Of a DNA stretch of 64,000 nt, positions 1 to 8,400 are shown piece after piece (the stretch's first letter is position 1; each line of letters opens with the position of its first letter). The notes below the pieces were generated by a model. It saw nothing but the letters and a program-made list of their open reading frames with translations. It was not told where the DNA came from and made no database searches. A program made the translations under genes and the position numbers. Origin of the DNA: Shewanella sp. GD04112 (GTDB lineage: Bacteria > Pseudomonadota > Gammaproteobacteria > Enterobacterales > Shewanellaceae); assembly GCF_029835735.1 (NCBI RefSeq), contig NZ_JAOEAL010000002.1, positions 62,001-126,000 of the forward strand, given 5' to 3'.

Positions 1-1237
1 CTTCAACTGGGATTCCCTTCACGCGGCAATGCTCAACCGGTGTGAACAATCTTGATAACGCGGAGTCAACTGGATTGATGATGAATGGCTCAGTGCTACG
101 GCATTTCGCGTAGTCCTTGCCTATCACACCACAGCCATCGGAATCTGCTGTCAATAACTGACGAGCAAACCCCTTACCTGCCGCTTTATCGCGCTCTTCC
201 TTCGCCGCCAGATAATCAAACGGCTTGTACCTGTCGTCGCCGTCCGGCACCGCATCCAAAATATGCCCTAGACTGGCCTCTGGAAAGCGAGAAGGCATAA
301 GTGAATAGATGTCAAACTCTGACATATCAATTCCCGACGACAGAGCGACAACGGCTAAGCGTTTACGACGTTCTAAAACCCAGCGGCCACCATCTAATGT
401 GGTTTCGTGGAGGTTGTACCCCAACGAACCCAGCACAGACCTGATGACTGTCATTGATGAAGTGTTGGCGTATTCGACCACATTTTCTATCAAGATAATC
501 GCCGGATTTAACACTTGCGCGAACTGAAGAAACGAGAAGAACAAAGCGCCTGCCGAATCGTGAGATTCTGCGAACTGGAGCTTCAGTTTACTTCGACCGC
601 TTTTTGATGCGCCGACGCAAGGGATACCCGCAACCAGCACATCGACCTCCATATTGCATTGCTGCAAGTTCACATCTTGAACCGGAGACTCAATCACAAT
701 AGAACTGCTATCCCACAACTCTGGATTGTTGGTCAGGCTCGAATCTAGGTACTGGGACTCTAGCTCAACAGCGACAGCTATTTTGCTGGAGATCCCCGCC
801 GACTCTAATCCATGATGGACAGCCTTATCTAACACGCCACCGCCATGGAATAACGAGGCCACTTTCAATGACTCACCATTTTGCAGGCGTGACATTAATC
901 GTGATTCCCGACTCTTAACCCGCTCAGATTGATGATGCGCTGAGATAATGATTACCCCTGCTTTAATCAACACTCTGAGTTTGCTAATGCCTTCAAAAAC
1001 CTCTGTAATCGCTTTACAGGTTAAATCGATAATGGGTGTGATATTACCGTTTTTACTGCGACGGCTTACGGTGTACTTACCCTGTTCATCTGCCGCTAAG
1101 CGGATTTCATTTCCGTTTGCGTGAATAGTGTAATTTCGACCTGCATCCCACCCTTCTCGTGATAGCTTGGAACCCTCGACCCACACGCGAGCGCGGCCTT
1201 TGGAATCACCAATTTTAGTATTAATGATTGTTGCCAT
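1..1237 (-). CDS. DNA (cytosine-5) methyltransferase, 3' end beyond the window
   Basis: Predicted enzyme transferring a methyl group from S-adenosylmethionine to C5 of cytosine in DNA; target site unknown. The frame starts at an ATG at 1237 behind GGAGTGAG and stays open to the left edge, so about 412 residues are visible. Seen: a motif-I-like SLFHGGG (~residue 125), motif IV GIPCVGASKSG with the catalytic Pro-Cys (~205), motif VI ENV (~250) and RRKRLAVVAL resembling motif VIII (~288). About 110 residues precede motif I, more than in minimal family members. No restriction endonuclease gene lies beside it in the window, so it may be an orphan enzyme that masks the plasmid from host restriction, as proposed for dcm-type genes of IncA/C plasmids. 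That role is inference. Confidence 0.85.
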   Translation of the reverse strand, partial: MATIINTKIGDSKGRARVWVEGSKLSREGWDAGRNYTIHANGNEIRLAADEQGKYTVSRRSKNGNITPIIDLTCKAITEVFEGISKLRVLIKAGVIIISAHHQSERVKSRESRLMSRLQNGESLKVASLFHGGGVLDKAVHHGLESAGISSKIAVAVELESQYLDSSLTNNPELWDSSSIVIESPVQDVNLQQCNMEVDVLVAGIPCVGASKSGRSKLKLQFAESHDSAGALFFSFLQFAQVLNPAIILIENVVEYANTSSMTVIRSVLGSLGYNLHETTLDGGRWVLERRKRLAVVALSSGIDMSEFDIYSLMPSRFPEASLGHILDAVPDGDDRYKPFDYLAAKEERDKAAGKGFARQLLTADSDGCGVIGKDYAKCRSTEPFIINPVDSALSRLFTPVEHCRVKGIPVE

Positions 1238-1325
1238 GTGACTCACTCCATAAATGCCCGTAAGGCATAAAACAAAAAAGGGTGAGCTATGGCCCTAGGG
1301 GACATTACTCACCCCAAGGGTTAAA
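1238..1325 (-). promoter_or_regulatory. Leader: terminator hairpin plus complementary SD
   Basis: On the minus strand, the hairpin GGGTGAGT / AGCTCACCC (1280-1314) is followed by a T-rich run, a small ATGCC-TTAC-GGCAT hairpin and the SD GGAGTGAGTCAC of the methyltransferase. The 3' arm GCTCAC can also pair with GTGAGT of the SD. Member of a leader family repeated through the cluster. Confidence 0.5.
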
Positions 1326-1365
1326 TTTTGATGTTAAGCTGCAATGGCAGCATTAACTGTCTTGG

Positions 1366-1653
1366 TTAAATTGCTAGTGAAGCTAAAAAGCGGTATATCG
1401 CGCTAAAGACGATAGATATAACTGCCACTTTGAGGATGTAATTGAAGTTGAAACTTGCCTTAACAAGCTGATTCAATAGCACATACGAATTAACGACCCC
1501 AATTAAAACGATTAAATCCTCTTTGGTCGCATTAAAAAGCAGTACATATCCAAAAAGCCCAGTTATTAAAAAAGAAGCATCGAAAATCGCAAAAAAACGC
1601 TGCTCTCGACGATCCATAATCTCGCTTTTACTGCCACCTTCTAATTTACTCAT
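1366..1653 (-). CDS. Small integral membrane protein, unknown
   Basis: 95 residues, not recognised. After a charged N-terminus (KLEGGSKSEIMDRREQR) there are about three hydrophobic segments (roughly residues 21-44, 46-64 and 72-95), so an inner-membrane protein is likely. ATG at 1653 with GAGG nearby upstream. It precedes the methyltransferase in the same direction with a terminator-containing leader between them. Confidence 0.6.
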   Translation of the reverse strand: MSKLEGGSKSEIMDRREQRFFAIFDASFLITGLFGYVLLFNATKEDLIVLIGVVNSYVLLNQLVKASFNFNYILKVAVISIVFSAIYRFLASLAI

Positions 1654-1774
1654 AGCGTGTCCTCACTACTGATTAAAGGTACACGCAGCCCAAAGGCACT
1701 TGTGTACCCTTGGGGGTTAAATATCGACTACAAAGGCTCTTTCACTAAGCGGCGCTGGGCTCGCTTGAAAGGTG
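1654..1774 (-). terminator. Intergenic hairpin, divergent leader variant
   Basis: A stem of GGTACAC with GTGTACC (about 1679-1720, plus-strand view) follows the upstream gene. It keeps the CCCTTGGG-like motif of the cluster leaders but not their SD complementarity. No gene is seen in this gap. Confidence 0.35.
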
Positions 1775-2209
1775 TCAAACCATTGTTGTTTCGAATTTAC
1801 GCATTTCGGCTTGAATCAATTTAAGATTTTCATAAATCGAAGCGGCTAATAATGCAGTGCGGGAGGCATTCTGATGAAACTCCAATATCCTGTCTTGATT
1901 GACCACCTTCTCTGCATCTTGAAGATGCTCCGAAGATGCCCAATTCATAAGGGATATGTAATCATCAAAGTCTGCTCTCATTATGATGTTGTTCAGGTTC
2001 TGGATTGAATTAACTAATCCAAAACCTGTCAGGTTTTCTATATCATCTACAACGATGACTTGAGACCCTTTTACATAAAGGATGTCTTCCATCCCCTTGT
2101 AAAACAGCACGATTGTTTGACGCTTTTGGTTTATCAATACGTCCAAATGTGGTGCCGTCAAAGCCACAAGTTGTTTTGCTTCTTTGAAACTGATTTTCTG
2201 TAATTGCAT
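1775..2209 (-). CDS. Hypothetical protein (144 aa)
   Basis: Not recognised. Soluble, mixed alpha/beta-looking protein with no clear motif, starting at ATG 2209 behind TTGGAGTGAGTC, the strong SD typical of this cluster. Its position between a membrane protein and a PemK-like toxin gives no functional hint. Confidence 0.6.
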   Translation of the reverse strand: MQLQKISFKEAKQLVALTAPHLDVLINQKRQTIVLFYKGMEDILYVKGSQVIVVDDIENLTGFGLVNSIQNLNNIIMRADFDDYISLMNWASSEHLQDAEKVVNQDRILEFHQNASRTALLAASIYENLKLIQAEMRKFETTMV

Positions 2210-2210
2210 G

Positions 2211-2306
2211 ACTCACTCCAAAATTTTAGAAATGCCCGTAAGGCATTAAAATAAAAGGGTGAGTCTGCCCCATGGGGACAAAACTCACCCCCAAGGGTTT
2301 AAAAAT
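2211..2306 (-). repeat. 96-bp leader repeat, copy 1
   Basis: Base-for-base identical by eye to 8305-8400. Contains, on the minus strand, a GGGTGAGT / GACTCACCC terminator-like hairpin, a T-rich run, the AATGCC-TTACG-GGCATT hairpin and the SD GGAGTGAGT. The 3' arm GACTCAC is fully complementary to GTGAGTC just before the ATG at 2209. Confidence 0.8.
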
Positions 2307-2320
2307 CAAATTCGTTAAGG

Positions 2321-2686
2321 TTACAGCACTTCCTGTACTCGCAAATAGAGGTCTCTAACGCGATTTTTAGGTATGGTGCCGATGATCACTTGTTTGCCAT
2401 CTTTGACAAAGTATTCCGGTGTCACAGGAACCCAGCGAGTTCTTCCGAGGCAAAATTTTGTATCTTTGTCTAATTTTTCCATCTCGTGACTTCTAAAAGT
2501 GAGCTCTCCCCGGTGGTTTTCGTCCACTCGTTGACTTGTGCCGTAAGCCAAGCGCAACTGTGTACCAGACGGGTCTGCATCAACAACTAAAACAGGACGG
2601 AATTTGGGGCCTGGCCGATTAGGATGTTCATCCGAAGGGAACCAGGCAAATAGAATGACCCCAACTAGGGCCGTAGGGTTACTCAT
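2321..2686 (-). CDS. PemK/MazF-like toxin
   Basis: 121 residues resembling PemK/MazF-type growth inhibitors, which in known members are endoribonucleases. Seen: N-terminal strand VGVILFAWFP, then PGPKFRPVLVVD (~residues 25-36), the usual beta-barrel signature of the family, and LRLAYGTSQ (~45-53). It starts 39 nt after the stop of a small upstream gene that would serve as antitoxin, suggesting one operon. Members of this sub-group are often annotated only from the RPVLVVD stretch, so toxicity is not proven. Confidence 0.6.
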   Translation of the reverse strand: MSNPTALVGVILFAWFPSDEHPNRPGPKFRPVLVVDADPSGTQLRLAYGTSQRVDENHRGELTFRSHEMEKLDKDTKFCLGRTRWVPVTPEYFVKDGKQVIIGTIPKNRVRDLYLRVQEVL

Positions 2687-2725
2687 AGGAACCTCGACCT
2701 AGTTGTAGGAAATAATTTGATTGAA

Positions 2726-2929
2726 TTATGGTTTGCTGAATACCCCATTTCTCGCGAAGAAATCCTCAATGGACTCTCCTGCGATCGATGGCGAACAGTC
2801 ACTCTGCATTCCTGCTGAAACGAAACGTAGAACCAATTGCTCAGTTGTAATACCGAGCTGAGAAGCTTTGGCCTCCAATTCTGCAAGAAGAGTGTCACGA
2901 TCATCAAATCGAATTGTGATTGATGGCAT
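2726..2929 (-). CDS. Small protein, candidate antitoxin of the PemK-like gene
   Basis: 67 residues from ATG 2929 (GAG six bases upstream); a longer frame from 3007 exists, but its extension is not protein-like. Begins MPSITIRFDDRDTLLAEL, a strand followed by helices resembling a ribbon-helix-helix DNA-binding antitoxin. Lies directly upstream of the PemK-like gene in the same direction. The antitoxin role is inferred from this pairing only. Confidence 0.5.
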   Translation of the reverse strand: MPSITIRFDDRDTLLAELEAKASQLGITTEQLVLRFVSAGMQSDCSPSIAGESIEDFFARNGVFSKP

Positions 2930-3007
2930 GTTAGATACTCGTATAAAAAGTTTACTTGAGCATCGTAGCACGTTCTGTTGTAACATGAATATTCTCCTGT
3001 GGAACAA

Positions 3008-3109
3008 CTAAACATAATTAGCTAACTCAAAAGATTCTTGAGCCATTTTCAGTGAAGTGGCATCAATCACCCTTGCTGAGTTCTCACCATCACAAATGAA
3101 TTTTTTCAT
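3008..3109 (-). CDS. 33-aa micro-protein
   Basis: Short frame from ATG 3109 (MKKFICDGENSARVIDAT...) to TAG at 3008, followed by the candidate antitoxin. A weak SD (GGTATCC) precedes it. Not recognised; supported only by its orientation and lack of overlap with neighbours. Confidence 0.35.
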   Translation of the reverse strand: MKKFICDGENSARVIDATSLKMAQESFELANYV

Positions 3110-3192
3110 AGCGGATACCTATAAAGTTAATTAAAGGGAATCCGCCCTAGGGCAAAATTCCCTAGGGATGGTTAATCTATGTTGATTTATAT

Positions 3193-3624
3193 TTATGCGG
3201 CTTCTCGAATGTAAGCACCAGAAGTCCAAGCGCTTGTCGCGATTCGGACTTCATATTGCTCACTTAACTCATCGAAAAGTTTTGTACTTGCAGAAGCATG
3301 ATGGAAAAGAGCCAAAGGATTAAATTCCCAAGGTTCTGACCAATTCGCTTCTTTGATTTGTACGCTGATAGCGATGTAGCTACACCAGCTGGTTAACAGC
3401 ACTTTATAAAAGCCGTTTTCAGCGATAATTTCTCCATCTCTAGTGCGAACATTAAATGTTGGCTCAGTGAATGATTTCGGTAAAAGAGACTGAACTGTCT
3501 TTTTTACGTTCTCAATAAACCACTGAGTCTCGTCGTGCAACTCCCAAGGTTCCCAAGCTTCATCAAATGGTAATTCGATATGTACGGTACTTGCGTTTGC
3601 TAGACAAAAATGACCTGCGCCCAT
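3193..3624 (-). CDS. Hypothetical protein (143 aa)
   Basis: Not recognised. Soluble protein rich in Trp and acidic residues (AWEPWELHDETQWF near residues 22-36; SEPWEFNPLALFHH near 95-110). Starts at ATG 3624 behind TTTTTAGGAGTGAGTT, the cluster-type SD. No membrane segment or metal-binding motif is visible. Confidence 0.6.
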   Translation of the reverse strand: MGAGHFCLANASTVHIELPFDEAWEPWELHDETQWFIENVKKTVQSLLPKSFTEPTFNVRTRDGEIIAENGFYKVLLTSWCSYIAISVQIKEANWSEPWEFNPLALFHHASASTKLFDELSEQYEVRIATSAWTSGAYIREAA

Positions 3625-3951
3625 AACTCACTCCTAAAAATTAATTAGTAAAAAAGTAAAATGGTGCGCAGGCCTTGAGGCTATGCACACCTCAAGGGTT
3701 TTGGCTTTAAGCGGTACTTAAAGCATTGTTAGACCTTAACGTAGGTTCGACGGGCTTTCGCCAATACATGACCGCAGTACAAGAATCATCAAGTACATTA
3801 GTCATGCAAAATCCAACTGTATTTAAAGTAGTCGATTTACGACGGTCTTAAACAAGGTTGGAAGGGTTGCTCGGTTAGCACTGAGGCCGTTACCGAGTAG
3901 TCATCAAAGTTGGCCACTCGGTAACGGCCCCGCGTTGGCAGGGCTTTGGAA
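3625..3951. other. Gene-free gap with leader and a 14-bp inverted repeat
   Basis: Holds a leader hairpin (GGTGTGC / GCGCACC, about 3663-3691) for the gene at 3193-3624, and a perfect inverted repeat GGCCGTTACCGAGT (3885-3898) / ACTCGGTAACGGCC (3916-3929) with a 17-nt loop and no T-run. No convincing coding frame. Confidence 0.5.
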
Positions 3952-4254
3952 TTAACTATCAAAGGGAACCCTGATAGTGATACCTGCGGGGGGTGACTTC
4001 CGGCTAAGAACGTATCCAAGCACTTCACCGCAATCGGTGTGAGAGCTTGTGATCATTCGCTCACCGTCTGTCTCAATGAACCGCCATACGCTACAGGATT
4101 CCTCCTTTTTCACGCCGGGGTGCAGGTAGTTTTTTCCGTTGATGTGGATTTCTTCTCCTGTAGATTTCTTGCTCGGTATCGGCTGAAACTCAAGGAAAAA
4201 GCTCACTTCATCAACGTAGTTCGTTGGGCAGTTTGGAAAGCCGTTTTGACTCAT
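3952..4254 (-). CDS. Hypothetical protein (100 aa)
   Basis: Not recognised. Start taken at ATG 4254 (MSQNGFPNCP) because GGAGTGAAT sits directly upstream, as in the rest of the cluster. The middle reads EEIHINGKNYLHPG and SCSVWRFIETDGER, with no known motif. Confidence 0.55.
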   Translation of the reverse strand: MSQNGFPNCPTNYVDEVSFFLEFQPIPSKKSTGEEIHINGKNYLHPGVKKEESCSVWRFIETDGERMITSSHTDCGEVLGYVLSRKSPPAGITIRVPFDS

Positions 4255-4399
4255 ATTCACTCCATTAGTTTATAGAGTGAGGGCTTCCCATTGAGGGCTT
4301 TCGCCCTCGCTGTGTGTGGTATTTAGGTGTTCATCTCAAAGTAGACTGTTATTAATCCACTTTAAAATGAACACCTTTTGTAAGGTATTCATTTACGAC

Positions 4400-5419
4400 T
4401 CAAGCCGCTGTCGGTTTTGATAGTTGATTGTATTCATCAAGCCAATCAATGCCTTTCGAACCCGCTGGTATTGCTTGCTTGGGGAAAAATACCCGAGCCT
4501 CAACACCATGCGATTCTAACCGCTTCCTGAGATTTTCCGCTGCCGCCTGACCTGCGCCAGAAACGTCTTTATCAGCAAAAATGCTGACTCGTTTTACACT
4601 CGATGGAATGTGAACAGCTTCTAACAATCTATCGCTGTAACACGCCCACGTCGGTAAACCGGACATCTCTCGCACTGCCAGAGCAGTCTCAATGCCTTCA
4701 GCAACAGCCAAGTGTTCCCCAGGATGATAATCAAGGCGGATAGCTCCACCTCTTATATCACCTGGTGGCGACATAATTTTTTTTACGTCTTCCACATTGG
4801 CCTTATTACCTTCGGGTGTCAGGTAGATCCGGTGCAATGTCAGGGGCTTGCCTTCTTTATCGAAATAAACGCCTAACATCGCTGGAGTCCAGCTTTTCAC
4901 CAATTTCCCATCGACATTGCTGACGTTCAGACACGATTTAATTCCGCGCAGTGTATTGGGTAAGTCAGATACATCTAAACCGCGTTTAGACAGATAAGCC
5001 TTCACATAATCAGCTTCCATTGCGAGAACGGATTTTGACCACACCTTGCGTAATGACTCGGTTCGTTTTGCAACATCTTCAGGAGGTAATGTGTACTCGG
5101 CAGGTTTGCTAGAACCCGATGCCACGTACTCAGAATCTAATTTCAGATTAGCCAAACGACTGATTTCATCGCAGGCCTTCATCTTCGGTAGATCAAGTAC
5201 GTATGCCACCGTATCAATCACATCCATGTAACCAACCCCGTTGAGGTAAGTTGAACCATTGGATGCAATTCGAAACACGGTTGTCCCACTCCCCGTCCGA
5301 GGATCAGGTACTTGAGATGGTTTCTTGCGTAGCGCTTCGCTGAGCGCCGGAATTTTGCCGTAAATGTCTAACGGATTAACGCTAGACCGAATAGCTTGGA
5401 TTTTTTGTATTGCGTCCAT
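4400..5419 (-). CDS. Toprim-domain primase-like protein
   Basis: 339 residues from ATG 5419, chosen because AAAGGAG lies six bases upstream; a frame from 5455 lacks such a site. The C-terminal half has toprim features: LAVAEGIETALAVREM (~residue 240, catalytic Glu) and VSIFADKDVSGAGQAAAENL (~285, the DxD pair). The N-terminal part resembles the preceding region of phage/plasmid primases, but an N-terminal zinc finger is not evident. Likely makes or supports RNA primers for plasmid replication or for the strand received in conjugation. A helicase domain is absent, so it would need a partner. Confidence 0.75.
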   Translation of the reverse strand: MDAIQKIQAIRSSVNPLDIYGKIPALSEALRKKPSQVPDPRTGSGTTVFRIASNGSTYLNGVGYMDVIDTVAYVLDLPKMKACDEISRLANLKLDSEYVASGSSKPAEYTLPPEDVAKRTESLRKVWSKSVLAMEADYVKAYLSKRGLDVSDLPNTLRGIKSCLNVSNVDGKLVKSWTPAMLGVYFDKEGKPLTLHRIYLTPEGNKANVEDVKKIMSPPGDIRGGAIRLDYHPGEHLAVAEGIETALAVREMSGLPTWACYSDRLLEAVHIPSSVKRVSIFADKDVSGAGQAAAENLRKRLESHGVEARVFFPKQAIPAGSKGIDWLDEYNQLSKPTAA

Positions 5420-5436
5420 AAATGCTCCTTTACTCA

Positions 5437-5482
5437 GGGGATCTTTGATACCCACTAACTAGAGAACGCATCAAAGATCCCC
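5437..5482 (-). terminator. Terminator-like hairpin
   Basis: Perfect 13-bp inverted repeat GGGGATCTTTGAT (5437-5449) / ATCAAAGATCCCC (5470-5482) upstream of the primase-like gene. A second hairpin (CCCTAGAGGGG / CCCCTCTAGGG, near 5570-5600) follows the VWA gene. Confidence 0.45.
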
Positions 5483-5608
5483 CGAGGGAAATCTAGGACG
5501 AACACACAGAGAGAGCGATTGCAGGGAAGCAATCAAACTGCGTATTCATGCGCTAAATGGCGCACTTCTCCCTAGAGGGGAAGTACGCCCCTCTAGGGAT
5601 TTAAAGTG

Positions 5609-7246
5609 TTAAATGTGTTGCTTAAGCAACTGCATTAACTGTTTCGGTAACTCGTTGACGTGGTCGATACAGGCTACTTTAAGGTCTTTAAAACCAGTAA
5701 ACCTTACGTCCACCTGACCAATGATGACAGGCAAAACCACAACGCCATGCTGAGCTAACCAATCGAGAGAACCAACCACTTCCTGCGGAACGTCCGGTTG
5801 ACCATCGGTAATCACAAACATCACCTTTTTTTGCGATGACTGTAAAATGAGCTTGCTGCCCATTTCCATCATCGCACTTCCAGTACTTGTGCCGCCGAGC
5901 TCTACATATGGCAAAACCGAAGGTGTCTTCTTCAGAGCAAAACCTTTTAGCTCCAGATAAAAATCACCAAACAACGATAATGACGTCAAAACACCACTCT
6001 GTTTTTCAAGAGCCTGTGTCATTGCCATTGCCGCCTTTGTTGCTACATAAGAGCGGTGTGTGTCGTCCCACGGATACCCCATAGAACCTGAAGCATCAAG
6101 CAACACACCAACTGAAAGGTTTGCCGCGACATCACGACGGATGTTTTTGGCGCCAGGGTTACCCAGATAAGCATCGACCAACCGATCCTCGTCTAACTCT
6201 CCAAACTGCGTCACGCCGGATAATTTCATGTTTCGTTGTCGAAACATGACCTTAATAGCATTGGTGACAGCGCCATTCACCTGCAGATTTGCCGCAGGGA
6301 AAACACTGTTTGGATTACCACGCAACAACTCCTGCACAGTGTAAGGAATGACTTTGATTGGTTTAGGAACACGAGAATAGTTACTCATATCTTGCTGATC
6401 TCGGTGAGCCTCTAACAGTTTGCCTACGTCCAAGTCCTCGAAAGATTGCTCCAAATCGATTTCGTTGAACCCTGCGCTATTGCTAAGAGCCTTACCGCTT
6501 GGCTTGCCGTTGCTTTCACCTTCAGCATCACCTTCAGCATCACCTTCAGCATCACCTTCAGCATCACCTTCAGCATCACCTTCAGCTTCACCTTCACCTT
6601 CCGCTTCACCTTCAGCTTCACCTTCACCTTCAGCTTCACCTTCAGCTTCTTGCTGATTAGCCTGTTGCATTGCCGCAAGCTCTAACAGAAGGTTTTCTGC
6701 CAACTCACGCACTTCTAAGGTGTCTTTCGCCGTTTGTGCAAGCTGTGCGTATTTCAAACACAACTTATCAAGCTCCAGTGTTACCCAATCAAATCCAGCT
6801 AATGCTGGTTTGATCGCAGTAATCCCGTTTTCAAGGTTTCCGACTAGAAGTACGTAATACAAAATGTCGTCGAGACAGTTTGTAAACTCACGCTTGGTAA
6901 TGATGTCTACCAATATTCTTCGGCTTGATTGATAAGACTGTATTGCGCCAGGAAATTCCCTGATATTGCGCAAGTCGATTCTTATGTCCTCAAGCACGTT
7001 GATTGCGTTTTTCAACGCTGTACTGGTCTGCTGCATGACGTTTCCGATTGCACTGAAGTTGGTGTGATTGAGATGGGCCGACTCGTGAAGTAACGAGCAA
7101 ACCATCTGATCCCACGGGCCAACCCCAATGACAATTCTTTTACCGTTGGTGTAAGAACTGCCACCAGCAATCGTGACGTTAACGCCTTTGCGAGTTAACG
7201 CATTCGACAGCATCGAGAATGACGCTTGTTCAGTATTTCTTTTCAT
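5609..7246 (-). CDS. VWA-domain protein with HExxH-like N-terminus (CobT-like)
   Basis: 545 residues. N-terminal part contains LLHESAHLNH (~residue 52), an HExxH zinc-peptidase-like signature. A low-complexity acidic linker of EGEAEGDA repeats follows (~200-245). The C-terminal von Willebrand A domain has the MIDAS motif DASGSMG (~384) and TDGQPD (~470). This layout matches CobT/YehP-type proteins that act with a MoxR/CobS AAA+ ATPase, and such an ATPase lies immediately upstream in the same direction. SXT/R391 and IncA/C elements carry comparable cobS-like genes of unresolved role. Start ATG 7246 behind GGAGTGAGAA. Confidence 0.75.
   Translation of the reverse strand: MKRNTEQASFSMLSNALTRKGVNVTIAGGSSYTNGKRIVIGVGPWDQMVCSLLHESAHLNHTNFSAIGNVMQQTSTALKNAINVLEDIRIDLRNIREFPGAIQSYQSSRRILVDIITKREFTNCLDDILYYVLLVGNLENGITAIKPALAGFDWVTLELDKLCLKYAQLAQTAKDTLEVRELAENLLLELAAMQQANQQEAEGEAEGEGEAEGEAEGEGEAEGDAEGDAEGDAEGDAEGDAEGESNGKPSGKALSNSAGFNEIDLEQSFEDLDVGKLLEAHRDQQDMSNYSRVPKPIKVIPYTVQELLRGNPNSVFPAANLQVNGAVTNAIKVMFRQRNMKLSGVTQFGELDEDRLVDAYLGNPGAKNIRRDVAANLSVGVLLDASGSMGYPWDDTHRSYVATKAAMAMTQALEKQSGVLTSLSLFGDFYLELKGFALKKTPSVLPYVELGGTSTGSAMMEMGSKLILQSSQKKVMFVITDGQPDVPQEVVGSLDWLAQHGVVVLPVIIGQVDVRFTGFKDLKVACIDHVNELPKQLMQLLKQHI
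6525..6650. repeat. In-frame 12-bp tandem repeats in the VWA gene
   Basis: Repeated units of TTCAGCATCACC with TTCAGCTTCACC variants, encoding alternating Glu-Gly-Asp-Ala / Glu-Gly-Glu-Ala. Unit length is a multiple of three, so copy-number changes would alter linker length without a frameshift. Confidence 0.8.
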
Positions 7247-7326
7247 TTCTCACTCCAATTGCACCCGTAAGGTAAAAAAAAATGGGGTGAGAAAGCCCTT
7301 GGGGGCGTACTCACCCCCAAGGGTTA
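7247..7326 (-). promoter_or_regulatory. Leader: terminator hairpin plus complementary SD
   Basis: Minus strand: GGGGTGAG...TTTCTCACCCC followed by nine T residues, then SD GGAGTGAGAAATG. TTTCTCAC pairs fully with GTGAGAAA overlapping the SD and start codon. A competing 10-bp hairpin CCCTTGGGGG / CCCCCAAGGG overlaps the 5' arm. Confidence 0.55.
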
Positions 7327-7328
7327 AA

Positions 7329-8303
7329 TTAAGCATTCGCAGCTGTTAGCGATTGCGTAAACATTTCAGCTAAATGCAGCTTGCCCAACTCATTAAGCGC
7401 TAGACGCTCTTCAGGAGTTGAAGCGGCTGTAAACACAATCTCAAACACCTCCTGCATCGTGAAGTCAGGCAACAACTCCCACATTACCGCCCAATCAACT
7501 AAAACACGAGTTGATAGTGCTGATTGAATGCAGTGCTGAGAATTGCCGTTGACAGCATCGGTGTTCATCGCATCACGTACCGTTTTGGCAAATTTCGCCA
7601 TCGCAAGACGAATACGATAAGACAGCTTAGTCATATCACCGAGAATATCTGTATCCACAGAAATTGCTGGATATTCAAAGCCAATCCAAAGGAAGCGACG
7701 TTTAACCGCCTCGTCCATATCGGATGAAATCGAACCGTAACGGCCAGACATGTCGGCTATACCTGGGGTCTGACACGTTGCAATTACTCTAAAGAGCGGG
7801 TGAGGATTTACCACCTCGCCAGTTTTCTCAATCGCAAGAGGTTTGCCCTCGAGGATTGGGTGAAGACTAGCTAGCAGGTCGAATGAGCCTTTATCCAGCT
7901 CGTCCAGCAACAGAATACCGCCTTCGCGATACGCTTTGACCACCACGCTCTCTTCAAAAACGGTTTCACCATTTTTGATACCAATGTTGCCCTTCAGCGT
8001 TTCGGGGCGCATGGTTTCACTCACGGATACTCGGTGCAGAGATAAGCCAAGAGAAGCCGCAAGAAACGCGACAAACTCCGTTTTACCCGTACCTGTTTCG
8101 CCATAACAAGCCAGTGACATGTTACGGCTCTTTCCGAACATCCAAGTCAGCGCAATGAGCAAATTACGCTCGTTTGGTCTGTACTTGGGGTTCACTTTTG
8201 GCACGTTAGCCATACCTTCAAAAACAGCGACCATTTTACCGCTTAAAGTTGGGCATAATGGGAATACTGTTGCACCGGATACTTGTTTAGCTTTAATAGA
8301 CAT
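7329..8303 (-). CDS. MoxR/CobS-type AAA+ ATPase
   Basis: 324 residues. Walker A GETGTGKT (~residue 66), Walker B GILLLDELDKG (~135), a sensor-1 region LFRVIATCQTPG (~175) and an arginine-rich stretch near DEAVKRRF. Family members remodel protein complexes together with a VWA partner, and the VWA gene follows 82 bp downstream, so the two probably form a chaperone-like machine. Closest named relatives by description are the CobS/CbbQ proteins of SXT-type elements. Start ATG 8303 behind GGAGTGAGTT. Confidence 0.85.
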   Translation of the reverse strand: MSIKAKQVSGATVFPLCPTLSGKMVAVFEGMANVPKVNPKYRPNERNLLIALTWMFGKSRNMSLACYGETGTGKTEFVAFLAASLGLSLHRVSVSETMRPETLKGNIGIKNGETVFEESVVVKAYREGGILLLDELDKGSFDLLASLHPILEGKPLAIEKTGEVVNPHPLFRVIATCQTPGIADMSGRYGSISSDMDEAVKRRFLWIGFEYPAISVDTDILGDMTKLSYRIRLAMAKFAKTVRDAMNTDAVNGNSQHCIQSALSTRVLVDWAVMWELLPDFTMQEVFEIVFTAASTPEERLALNELGKLHLAEMFTQSLTAANA

Positions 8304-8304
8304 A

Positions 8305-8400
8305 ACTCACTCCAAAATTTTAGAAATGCCCGTAAGGCATTAAAATAAAAGGGTGAGTCTGCCCCATGGGGACAAAACTCACCCCCAAGGGTTTAAAAAT
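8305..8400 (-). repeat. 96-bp leader repeat, copy 2
   Basis: Identical by eye to 2211-2306, placed between the DUF3150-like gene and the AAA+ gene. Its last base overlaps the stop of the upstream gene. The SD here ends GTGAGTT, so pairing with the arm GACTCAC uses one G-U pair. Confidence 0.8.

Noticed and set aside
2683..3015. Leftward 110-codon frame overlapping the candidate antitoxin
   Set aside because: Wrong frame relative to the better supported antitoxin-toxin pair, low-complexity translation and no SD.
3837..4275. Frames at 3837-4028 (minus) and 4039-4275 (plus)
   Set aside because: Both overlap the 100-aa leftward gene that has the cluster SD; neither has an SD or protein-like composition.
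6420..6685. Long open frames on both strands across the repeat region of the VWA gene (Lys/Val-rich, Ser/Pro-rich, Phe/Thr-rich)
   Set aside because: They are by-products of the 12-bp repeat in other frames; the coding frame is the acidic one inside the VWA gene.
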